Shown here: positions 1 to 5,423 of the stretch, in pieces | Position numbering within the stretch: position 1 is the stretch's first letter | Layout: the number at the start of each line of letters is the position of its first letter | Source of the DNA: Paraktedonobacter sp039923935 | GTDB taxonomy: Bacteria > Chloroflexota > Ktedonobacteria > Ktedonobacterales > Ktedonobacteraceae | DNA length: 5,470 nucleotides | Reading direction: 5' to 3' | Assembly: GCA_039923935.1 (NCBI GenBank) | Contig: JBDTBU010000023.1 | Location: 1-5,470, forward strand | Notes under the pieces: model-generated | What the model was told of the DNA's origin: nothing | The model's database searches: none | What the model saw: only the letters and a program-made list of their open reading frames with translations | Translations under genes and position numbers: made by a program

Positions 1-7
1 TTTACCA

Positions 8-550
8 TTAATTTTGCGACTCTACTCCTTCGACCACCACTCGCCACGCGATTGCGCCTTTGGCCGTGATGCGAATGGAGTAGTGTTGGGTTGGTGAGGA
101 TGTATAATAGGCGTTTGTATTATCGTCCTGGGGACAACTTAGTTCGTTGAATATGCCGCTGCTCACCTCGACTGAGATCAGGCCAGAGCCACGGCAGGAG
201 ACGTGGATCACAAAGCCGGGCGTAACGGGGAACCGACCCGTAACGGTTCTCGTTTCATTACTACTCCTCAGTTGACCGTTTTGCTTATAAATAATCCTCA
301 TGCCAGAATCGACTGTTAGCGTAGGGAAATCCGACTGTGGGTCTGAGGCGACGGCAGAAGCGTCCACAGTGGGCGAGGCATTCGGCACGACAGTCGTATC
401 CGCACTTGGTGAGGCATCTGAGACGGCAGTTGTGTTCGCACTTGGTGAGGCCGTGGGCACATTTTCCGCGTGGATAGAAACATTGCAGGCGGTAAGAAGC
501 ACCCCAAGCAGTATAAGACAGACAGGCGTAAAAAAGAAGCGTTTTAACAT
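8..550 (-). CDS. Secreted lipoprotein of unknown function with three 12-residue Ser/Pro/Thr/Ala repeats
   Basis: 180 residues. The N-terminus has a short basic start (MLKR), a hydrophobic stretch at about 5-19 and a lipobox LTAC ending at Cys22, so it should be lipidated at Cys22 after signal peptidase II cleavage and held at the outer face of the membrane. Residues 34-69 are three 12-residue units beginning ASP, rich in Ser, Thr, Ala, Asp and Val, which probably form a flexible stalk. Residues 75-178 alternate hydrophobic and polar positions as in a beta-sandwich and hold two Cys (in VSCRG and LSCPQ) that could form a disulfide. The start is firm: on the minus strand AGAAGGAG (567-560) lies 9 nt before the ATG. 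It diverges from uvrC. I do not recognise the C-terminal domain family and assign no function. The lipoprotein call is seen directly; the fold is inference. Confidence 0.78.
   Translation of the reverse strand: MLKRFFFTPVCLILLGVLLTACNVSIHAENVPTASPSANTTAVSDASPSADTTVVPNASPTVDASAVASDPQSDFPTLTVDSGMRIIYKQNGQLRSSNETRTVTGRFPVTPGFVIHVSCRGSGLISVEVSSGIFNELSCPQDDNTNAYYTSSPTQHYSIRITAKGAIAWRVVVEGVESQN
344..451 (-). repeat. Three tandem 36-bp units inside the lipoprotein gene
   Basis: Units lie at 416-451, 380-415 and 344-379, in frame with the lipoprotein gene and encoding residues 34-69. The first two are closest and share the end CGCACTTGGTGAGGC on the plus strand; the third has diverged. Each unit encodes 12 residues starting with Ala-Ser-Pro, which suggests in-frame duplication of a linker. 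Confidence 0.8.
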
Positions 551-662
551 GTGTGATTTCTCCTTCTAAAGAGGCGCAAACAATTGCCAGAAATCCGTTC
601 TGCCAGACAGAGAGAAGCGGCGCTGGTCGCTCACGCATAAACATACCCAACCACGTTTTTCG

Positions 663-671
663 TGATATACT
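663..671 (+). promoter_or_regulatory. Possible extended -10 promoter for uvrC
   Basis: TGA followed by TATACT gives a TGn extended -10 element, with five of six bases matching TATAAT. There is no good -35 hexamer 16-18 bp upstream, which is tolerated in extended -10 promoters. It lies about 80 bp before the uvrC start. A 13-bp imperfect palindrome, CTACA-ACA-TGTAG (714-726), lies between it and the gene and could be an operator or chance. I saw no recognisable LexA box. Activity is inference. Confidence 0.45.
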
Positions 672-748
672 AAAGGTCACTGCTAGTCTTTGCACATGCT
701 TTTAACCGATGACCTACAACATGTAGAACGCACACATCCAGAAACCAG

Positions 749-2761
749 GTGGCCTATATTTCTATGAATGAACAAATTCAGTCAGTCTTGAACTCATTAC
801 CCCATAAGCCGGGCATTTACCTGATGAAAGATGCGCAAGGCACGATTATCTATGTGGGCAAAGCCATCTCCCTGTTCCATCGGGTCAGGTCGTATTTCCA
901 GGAATCAACCGATCTTAGCCCCAAGAACCGCAGCATGGTCGCTAAAATCGAGGATATCGAGTTTGTGGTTGTACGCAACGAGGTTGAGGCGTTGGTGCTG
1001 GAGAGTAACTTTATCAAGCAGAACCGGCCCAAATATAATGTCCTGTTGCGCGACGACAAGAGCTACCCGTATATCAAAGTAGCGCTGAGCGAGGATTTTC
1101 CGCGTGTCTATCGTGTACGCAACTTCCAGCGCGACGGCAACCGCTATTTTGGACCGTATACCAATTCCGGAGCGGTTGATGCTACGCTCGACCTGCTGAA
1201 CAAGATTTTCGCTTTCAGAACGTGCCGCTATGAATCCAGTTCATGGGCACCGCCAGCAGAAGGCGAGCCGCCAGCAAACTGGAAGCAGAAGCTCTTGACG
1301 CGCCCTTGCACGCAATACTATATTCATCGCTGTACCGCACCCTGTGTCGCTTATACCACGCGTGAGGAGTATAACGCGGTGATCCGGCAGGTGATTCTTT
1401 TCCTGGAAGGTAAGCATGACGAGGTATTGAAGAACTTGCAGGCAAAGATGGAAGAGGCCGCTGAGAACCTCAACTTCGAGGAGGCTGCACGCGTCCGTGA
1501 CCGCATCAAGGCCGTCGAGCGCATCCTAGAGAAGCAGCGGATCATCTCAACTGAGGGGCAGGACGACCAGGACGTGATTGCTTTGGCTAGTCAGGACGAC
1601 GAAACGTGTGCGCAGGTCTTCTTCTTTCGCAGTGGCAAGCTCGTCGGACGCGAATTTTTCATTTTGCAGGGTACACGCGAGAGCAGTCCCGGTGAGATCA
1701 TGGGTTCATTTTTCCAGCAGTTTTACGAGAGCGTGCCGCATATTCCCACGGAAATCGTTGTCGAGGCAGAGCCAGAGGATAAAGCGATCCTACAAGCCTG
1801 GCTCAAGGAAAAGCGGGGCGGGGCGGTCACGATCAGCGAACCCAAGCGCGGCGAGAAGTTGCGTCTGATCGAGATGGTCAAGCAGAACGCGCGTGAGGTG
1901 CTGGAGCAGCAACGTATCAAGTGGTTGAGCGATAGCCAGAAGACGCAGATGGCGTTAGTCGAATTGCAGGAAGCACTGAACCTGACCACGCCGCCGCAGC
2001 GCATCGAGTGCTACGACATCTCCAACACCCAGGGCACCAACTCCGTCGGCGCAATGATCGTTTTCGAGGGTGGGCGACCTCGCACAAGCGAATACCGACG
2101 TTTCAAGATCAAAACCGTCGAGGGTGCTAACGACTTTGCCAGCCATCAGGAGGTGCTGCGTCGGCGTTTCCGCAAAGCTGCGAGCCAGCAGGAAGCCAAG
2201 CTCGACGCTGAGGCAACCTCCGGCCCCAGGATGGTTGAAACGGAGCTCGCCTCCGCCTCTGAAACGGAGAGCGGCATGCAGCACGCTTGGGCCTTGCCAG
2301 ACTTGGTGATTATTGATGGAGGCAAGGGACAGTTGAACGCTGCTTTAGAGGTCATGCGCGAATTACGGCTGGACATCCCGACGATTGGTGTAGCCAAAGA
2401 AGAAGGTTCACACACCAAACTGGCTACTGCAGAAGAGATCTATATTCCTGGTGCGAGCGAGCCGATCATCTTGCCGCGCAGTTCGCAAGGTCTGTACCTG
2501 CTGCAACGTATTCGCGATGAGGCACACCGTTTCAGCATCACCTATCACCGCAAAGTGCGTTCAGAGAAAACCTTCAAATCGGTGCTAGACGAGGTGCCGG
2601 GCATTGGCCCCAAACGCAAAAAAGCCCTGATGTTGCACTTTGGTTCGATCAAGGCCATGGGCGCGGCCACTATCGAAGAACTGGCCGCAATTGATGGCAT
2701 GACGCGTGATGCAGCTGGAAAACTCAAAGAGCATATTTTGCAGTATCCTCATATTGGATAG
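749..2761 (+). CDS. uvrC: Excinuclease ABC subunit C (UvrC)
   Basis: UvrC makes both incisions around a DNA lesion in nucleotide excision repair after UvrAB loads UvrB. Numbered from GTG 749 (670 residues): GIY-YIG nuclease at about 17-100 (PGIY, IYVGKA, catalytic Glu85 in LVLESNFIK), for the 3' cut; four Fe-S-type Cys at 159, 187, 195 and 199; UVR helix pair at about 226-262 for UvrB contact; RNase H-like nuclease for the 5' cut, with Asp423 (YDIS), Asp462, Asp523 (IDGGKGQ) and His593 (DEAHRF); tandem helix-hairpin-helix from about 609 to the end. The spacing 423 to 462 equals that of E. coli Asp399 to Asp438, but 462 to 523 is 33 longer, owing to a low-complexity insert at about 479-515. 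The start is uncertain: the GTG has little Shine-Dalgarno, whereas ATG 764 has AGGTGG 11 nt upstream and would give 665 residues. It appears to be a single-gene unit. Confidence 0.97.
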   Translation: MAYISMNEQIQSVLNSLPHKPGIYLMKDAQGTIIYVGKAISLFHRVRSYFQESTDLSPKNRSMVAKIEDIEFVVVRNEVEALVLESNFIKQNRPKYNVLLRDDKSYPYIKVALSEDFPRVYRVRNFQRDGNRYFGPYTNSGAVDATLDLLNKIFAFRTCRYESSSWAPPAEGEPPANWKQKLLTRPCTQYYIHRCTAPCVAYTTREEYNAVIRQVILFLEGKHDEVLKNLQAKMEEAAENLNFEEAARVRDRIKAVERILEKQRIISTEGQDDQDVIALASQDDETCAQVFFFRSGKLVGREFFILQGTRESSPGEIMGSFFQQFYESVPHIPTEIVVEAEPEDKAILQAWLKEKRGGAVTISEPKRGEKLRLIEMVKQNAREVLEQQRIKWLSDSQKTQMALVELQEALNLTTPPQRIECYDISNTQGTNSVGAMIVFEGGRPRTSEYRRFKIKTVEGANDFASHQEVLRRRFRKAASQQEAKLDAEATSGPRMVETELASASETESGMQHAWALPDLVIIDGGKGQLNAALEVMRELRLDIPTIGVAKEEGSHTKLATAEEIYIPGASEPIILPRSSQGLYLLQRIRDEAHRFSITYHRKVRSEKTFKSVLDEVPGIGPKRKKALMLHFGSIKAMGAATIEELAAIDGMTRDAAGKLKEHILQYPHIG

Positions 2762-2947
2762 TACAGAAGTGCATAGATAGGTTTTCTACTCGCTGCATGG
2801 TAAAAAGAGGAAGCTGAGCAAAACAATTGGTAGCAAAATAGGTTACTTGGAATAGGCCGAATGGGTCAGGGTGTTTTCATATGTGTCGGGTACGAAGATG
2901 ATCCCGATCAATTCACCAGTAGTAGTGCTAGCCCTCTGCTCATACGA

Positions 2948-2976
2948 TTGACAGCGCGGCTGTAGCACGCTACTAT
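2948..2976 (+). promoter_or_regulatory. Sigma-70-type promoter for the fmdB-like unit
   Basis: A perfect -35 TTGACA (2948-2953) is separated by exactly 17 bp from TACTAT (2971-2976), which matches TATAAT at four of six positions. Transcription would start near 2983, giving a leader of about 55 nt before the ATG at 3039. This is the best promoter match I found in the window and the natural start of the two-gene unit downstream. Function is inferred from the match to consensus. Confidence 0.7.
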
Positions 2977-3038
2977 TAGAAGAGAACGCAGGCTGATGCG
3001 CTCAATAGAGAGCCAGACGACTAGAGGTAATACATTTT

Positions 3039-3395
3039 ATGCCAACATATGAATATCAATGCAAGAGTTGTGAGCATCGTTTTGAGATCTGGCAGAAAAT
3101 GGCCGACGATGCCCTGACGGTTTGCCCGGAGTGCAAGGGCGTCATCAGGCGTCTCTTTTTTCCGGCAGGAATCGTTTTCAAAGGGTCAGGGTTCTATAAA
3201 ACCGACCACCGTAACGGCAAGGTCGTGGATGACAATCCTGTGACGAACAGCAGCAAAGCTGACACTCCTAAAGAGGGTGCAACACCCAAAACAGAGGGTG
3301 CAAGCGAGAGCAAGACGAACGGCGAAAAGGCCAGCAGTGAGAAGGTCGGTAGCACGCCAGCGAGCGAAAGCAAAGCAACCGCAGCGGCGGACTAG
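3039..3395 (+). CDS. FmdB family zinc-ribbon protein with a low-complexity C-terminal tail
   Basis: 118 residues. The N-terminus MPTYEYQC is the hallmark of the FmdB/CxxC_CxxC_SSSS putative regulatory family. Cys8, Cys11, Cys29 and Cys32 (CxxC, 17 residues, CPxC) should bind one zinc. The family core continues through IRRLFFPAG and VFKGSGFYKTD to about residue 57. The tail from about 60 to 118 is rich in Lys, Ser, Thr, Glu and Ala with little hydrophobic content and is probably disordered; such tails are common in this family. The family is named after a putative regulator near formamidase or formylmethanofuran dehydrogenase genes, but its molecular role is not settled, so no specific target is proposed. 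The start is supported by AGAGGT (3023-3028), 10 nt before the ATG. The next gene begins 16 bp after the stop, so the two are probably co-transcribed. Confidence 0.92.
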   Translation: MPTYEYQCKSCEHRFEIWQKMADDALTVCPECKGVIRRLFFPAGIVFKGSGFYKTDHRNGKVVDDNPVTNSSKADTPKEGATPKTEGASESKTNGEKASSEKVGSTPASESKATAAAD

Positions 3396-3411
3396 GTAGA
3401 AGGGATACAAC

Positions 3412-3633
3412 ATGGCTGAATCCGTCTTCGCTGTTATCCAGCGGCGCCAGATCGAGATTATCGTAGGCGAACTGTTGCTCAACTCAGACTATCAGATGCG
3501 CCAGGAGATCGCCGAACGGCTCCGCCACCTGATCGCCCACGCGGACCCCAGCCTGGACCTTGCCCAGTTGAGCGAAGGAGCGCAAGAGGAGCTAGTAGAC
3601 CTAGGCATTCTGTCTCCACCTGCGGTAGAGTAA
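3412..3633 (+). CDS. Small protein of unknown function, probably co-transcribed with the FmdB-like gene
   Basis: 73 residues, not recognised. The start has a good Shine-Dalgarno, AGAAGGG (3398-3404), 7 nt before the ATG and just past the preceding stop, which argues for real, coupled translation. The sequence appears mostly helical: a first amphipathic segment (about 5-23, VFAVIQRRQIEIIVGELLL), a second with charged residues (about 27-43), then an acidic Leu-rich stretch (about 50-67) ending ILSPP. There is no Cys, signal peptide or membrane segment, so it is likely a small soluble cytoplasmic protein. The strong hairpin 9 bp after its stop marks it as last in the unit. An adaptor or partner of the zinc-ribbon protein is possible from position alone, with nothing in the sequence to prove it. 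Confidence 0.68.
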   Translation: MAESVFAVIQRRQIEIIVGELLLNSDYQMRQEIAERLRHLIAHADPSLDLAQLSEGAQEELVDLGILSPPAVE

Positions 3634-3641
3634 TTCTTTTA

Positions 3642-3714
3642 TAATCACATGTGCCAAAAAAGCGGAACAGTTCAACGAAATCGAACTGTTCCGCTTTTTT
3701 GGCACATGTGATTA
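3642..3714. terminator. Perfect 32-bp inverted repeat, probable bidirectional terminator
   Basis: Arms 3642-3673 and 3683-3714 are perfect reverse complements around a 9-nt loop (3674-3682). The inner 12 bp, GCGGAACAGTTC with its complement, is followed on both strands by six T, which is the form of a Rho-independent terminator. The pairing continues 14 bp beyond the T tract (through CACATGTG), so the full hairpin is much longer than termination needs. It lies 9 bp after the stop of the 73-residue gene. Termination on the plus strand is likely; the purpose of the extra outer stem is unknown. Confidence 0.82.
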
Positions 3715-3734
3715 AGCACGAGGAAAAAGCCAGC

Positions 3735-3752
3735 AAACCACCCAATATTCCT
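3735..3752 (+). repeat. 18-nt dispersed direct repeat, copy 1
   Basis: AAACCACCCAATATTCCT here differs by one base from AAACTACCCAATATTCCT at 4491-4508. The last 13 bases are identical. The two copies flank the coiled-coil gene and each lies upstream of a plus-strand gene. The match extends little beyond the 18 nt. Confidence 0.6.
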
Positions 3753-3892
3753 GGTAAATTTTTTGACACTGATAAAAGCGGTTGAAGCCGCCTCTAGTAC
3801 GTTGTGCTTTGTTCGCTTATGCGTACGGTTGTGCAGGGTGTACGGTGTCAAATTGGCGGCAAGCAAAGAATATGCTTCTTACTATCGAGGTA

Positions 3893-3901
3893 TGTTATAC
3901 T
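3893..3901 (+). promoter_or_regulatory. Possible extended -10 promoter for the coiled-coil gene
   Basis: TGT followed by TATACT gives the same TGn-TATACT arrangement seen before uvrC. No convincing -35 lies 16-18 bp upstream. It is 44 bp before the ATG at 3946, a sensible distance. Function is inferred. Confidence 0.5.
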
Positions 3902-3945
3902 ACGCCTAGAGATGCGCGTGTTTGGTCAGGAAGGCGGGTTATCCT

Positions 3946-4152
3946 ATGGCAACAGTTGAAGAACGCTTAACAACTCTTGAACAGGAAAATGCAGCTTTGA
4001 AAAGGGCTGTTGAATTGCAAATGATTGCGTTACGAGCGTTATCCACAAAAGAAGAATTTGAAGCGTTACGTGACAAGAACGATAAAATTTTTGAGACTCT
4101 GATAAGGCATGACCAATTCACCAATGAACGCCTTGGCGATCTTCAAACGTAA
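3946..4152 (+). CDS. Short coiled-coil protein, N-terminal part of an interrupted reading frame
   Basis: 68 residues from ATG 3946 to a TAA at 4150-4152. AGGAAGG (3928-3934) lies 11 nt upstream, which favours this start over the in-frame TTG at 3922. The opening has Leu/Val spacing of a coiled coil (VEERLTTLEQENAALKRAV), then a second charged helical region (TKEEFEALRDKNDKIFETL) and HDQFTNERLGDLQT. There are no Cys, signal or membrane segments. The frame resumes directly after the stop for another 73 codons of the same character, so this is most likely the front part of a protein of about 142 residues. It resembles short repeat-bearing coiled-coil proteins I associate with Ktedonobacteria, from memory only. 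Function is unknown. Whether it makes a stable 68-residue protein, is read through, or is a pseudogene cannot be decided here. Confidence 0.6.
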   Translation: MATVEERLTTLEQENAALKRAVELQMIALRALSTKEEFEALRDKNDKIFETLIRHDQFTNERLGDLQT

Positions 4153-4374
4153 GTGATTGAACTGGATAGAAAGGTTGTCGGCCTGCAAATTGAAACGCGC
4201 CTGGGTTTCAAGGATGTACAGACGCAAATGGTCGCGATGGACGGAAAGGTTGTGGGCCTGGACGGAAAGGTTGTGGGCTTGCAGACAGAAATGCGTCAAC
4301 GTTTTGCAGAAATGAGTCAACGTGTTGAGCAGATTACGCTCTTGCTCAACACGCTCATTAACAAGCCAGAATAA
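4153..4374 (+). pseudogene. C-terminal part of the interrupted coiled-coil gene, after the in-frame stop
   Basis: 73 codons in the same frame as the preceding gene, starting immediately after its TAA. It could begin at GTG 4153, but no Shine-Dalgarno precedes that codon. The product is a regular coiled coil: a seven-residue KVVGL-type repeat occurs three times (4165-4185, 4240-4260 and 4261-4281), followed by LQTEMRQRFAEMSQRVEQI and a hydrophobic end, LLLNTLINKPE. The heptad pattern and the end look undamaged and there is no other stop or frameshift, so the stop is recent, bypassed, or a sequence error. Replacing TAA with GAA or CAA would restore one continuous protein. A terminator follows 27 bp after the stop, consistent with one ancestral gene. 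I class it as a pseudogene fragment because no translation start is evident. Confidence 0.55.
4240..4281 (+). repeat. Two tandem 21-bp units encoding DGKVVGL
   Basis: Units 4240-4260 and 4261-4281 differ at one base and encode the same seven residues, DGKVVGL. A degenerate third unit encoding DRKVVGL lies at 4165-4185. A 21-bp unit adds exactly one heptad, so copy number can change without breaking the coiled coil. Confidence 0.85.
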
Positions 4375-4401
4375 GAAACCATAAATGCTTGTTACCCAAC
4401 A

Positions 4402-4435
4402 AAAACGCCTGGGCTAAGAGTCTCCCAGGTGTTTT
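4402..4435 (+). terminator. Rho-independent terminator after the coiled-coil gene
   Basis: Stem AAAACGCCTGGG (4402-4413) pairs with CCCAGGTGTTTT (4424-4435) around a 10-nt loop, with one G-T wobble. The 3' arm ends in TTTT followed by ACTTT. It lies 27 bp after the stop at 4374. Confidence 0.82.
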
Positions 4436-4490
4436 ACTTTGCTTATGCACTTTTGCTAAGTCGCGTTTCAAGTAGCCTGTTTAAAACTGA

Positions 4491-4508
4491 AAACTACCCA
4501 ATATTCCT
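4491..4508 (+). repeat. 18-nt dispersed direct repeat, copy 2
   Basis: One base different from the copy at 3735-3752. It lies 90 bp before the histidine kinase start and ends 12 bp before TACAAT (4521-4526), a possible -10, so it could overlap a promoter. That promoter lacks a recognisable -35; a weaker alternative is TGGAAA (4526-4531), 17 bp, TATAGT (4549-4554). Confidence 0.55.
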
Positions 4509-4598
4509 ATTTTTAATCTCTACAATGGAAAATATATGAGCAAGAAGGTATAGTTTGAATAACGAAAAACCGCAAAAATAAGTCAGGAAATCGATGGC

Positions 4599-5387
4599 AT
4601 GCAATTAAAAGACAAGGATGTGCAGGACGATGCAATGAGCAGCCTGCAAAGCCAAGTAAGTGAGTTGGCAACGGCTCGTTTGTTATTAGAGGCAGAGGTA
4701 GAGCAGCTCAAGGAGCAACTGGCGCAAAAAGAGCGTTTTGCATCGATGGTTGCGCACGAGTTACGGAGTCCGCTAACGCCGATTATCAACTATGCGCAGT
4801 TGATTGCACGCCCCAACCAGCGCCGGGAGACCATTGAGCGCGGGAGCCAGATTATCGTCAGCCAGTCCTGGCGTTTGGCACGGCTGGTCAAAGACCTGCT
4901 AGACGTGTCGCGTCTCTCTTCGGGCCAGTTTGCCTTGAAGTGCCAGGACTGCAACCTCAGCAAAGTAATCAAAGATCTCGTCGAGCAGGCCAAGCCAGTC
5001 GCTCCCTTCCATACGTTAGAGGCCGATCTGCCTACAGAGCCGCTATTGGGAAACTGGGACCGTGATCGCTTGCAGCAAGCCCTGGGCAACCTTGTCGATA
5101 ACGCCATTAAATATGCAGACGAAAAGACCACGATTACGGTTCGTGCTTGGCAAGAAGAGAACGTAGCACGTGTCAGCGTGCATCACATTGGTATGGGCAT
5201 CCCCAAAACGCAAACTGACCAATTGTCCCGTCCCTTCTCGCGTTTGCAAGCCGCCTCATTGCAGGATAGTACAGGTCTGGGACTATTTATCGCCAGATCG
5301 ATTGTCGATGCGCAAGGCGGTGAACTGCGATTGGAAGAGTCGCCAGAGGGGCAGGGCGCTACGTTTTCGTTTAATTTGCCGCTATAA
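4599..5387 (+). CDS. Soluble sensor-less histidine kinase with an atypical ATP-binding G1 box
   Basis: 262 residues, no membrane segment or signal peptide. Residues 14-45 form a coiled coil that runs into the HisKA dimerisation domain (about 43-108), with the phospho-accepting His53 in VAHELRSPL. The HATPase_c domain (about 150-262) has the N-box (NLVDNAIKY, key Asn168), an F-box-like PFSRL (212-216) and the G2 box TGLGLFIA (225-232). The G1 box reads HHIGMGIP: the expected DxGxG Asp is His196, a residue that normally contacts the adenine of ATP, so autophosphorylation may be weak or altered. Cys115 and Cys118 form a CxxC in the linker between domains. There is no sensor domain in the chain and no response regulator in the window, so partner and signal are unknown. 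AGGAAA (4585-4590) lies 8 nt before the ATG, and an in-frame stop at 4560-4562 rules out a much longer N-terminus. Confidence 0.92.
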   Translation: MQLKDKDVQDDAMSSLQSQVSELATARLLLEAEVEQLKEQLAQKERFASMVAHELRSPLTPIINYAQLIARPNQRRETIERGSQIIVSQSWRLARLVKDLLDVSRLSSGQFALKCQDCNLSKVIKDLVEQAKPVAPFHTLEADLPTEPLLGNWDRDRLQQALGNLVDNAIKYADEKTTITVRAWQEENVARVSVHHIGMGIPKTQTDQLSRPFSRLQAASLQDSTGLGLFIARSIVDAQGGELRLEESPEGQGATFSFNLPL

Positions 5388-5423
5388 GGTGAACTCGCAT
5401 AAAAAAGTCTCTAAGAGGATGTG

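Larger units (their letters stand above)
3715..3945 (+). other. Gene-free stretch before the coiled-coil gene
   Basis: Together with the palindrome this makes a 312-bp gap between coding regions. I see no convincing gene in it. It holds one copy of an 18-nt sequence (3735-3752) that recurs before the histidine kinase, an isolated TTGACA (3763-3768) with no matching -10 at normal spacing, a small GCGGTT/AGCCGC hairpin (3778-3791), and an extended -10 element near its right end. The leader and spacing suggest an independently transcribed downstream gene. Confidence 0.5.

Noticed and set aside
300..569. Plus-strand 89-residue frame opposite the lipoprotein
   Set aside because: It is antisense to the repeat-bearing gene, has no Shine-Dalgarno, and owes its openness to the repeats.
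285..695. Minus-strand 136-residue frame with a striking Cys-rich repeat pattern
   Set aside because: It overlaps the lipoprotein gene in another frame, and its Cys repeats are simply the out-of-frame reading of the 36-bp tandem units. The lipoprotein frame has a clear Shine-Dalgarno and signal peptide; this one starts at a GTG with neither.
714..726. CTACA-ACA-TGTAG palindrome before uvrC as a LexA (SOS) box
   Set aside because: It does not match LexA box forms I know (such as CGAAC-N4-GTTCG or CTGT-N8-ACAG), and short palindromes of this size arise by chance.
2885..2906. Small hairpin TCGGG/CCCGA in the gap after uvrC as a terminator
   Set aside because: Only five pairs with a 12-nt loop and no T tract.
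2861..2965. Small 34-codon frame starting with ATG between uvrC and the fmdB-like gene
   Set aside because: No convincing ribosome binding site, and its end overlaps the -35 element and spacer of the strong promoter at 2948-2976. Length is within chance.
3643..3713. Palindrome as a transposable element end or single-strand transposon hairpin
   Set aside because: No transposase, target duplication or second copy is visible in the window, and the T tracts plus position right after a stop codon are better explained by termination.
3782..3970. 62-residue plus-strand frame before the coiled-coil gene
   Set aside because: It spans the extended -10 element and the coiled-coil gene's Shine-Dalgarno, overlaps that gene's start in another frame, and shows no protein-like pattern.
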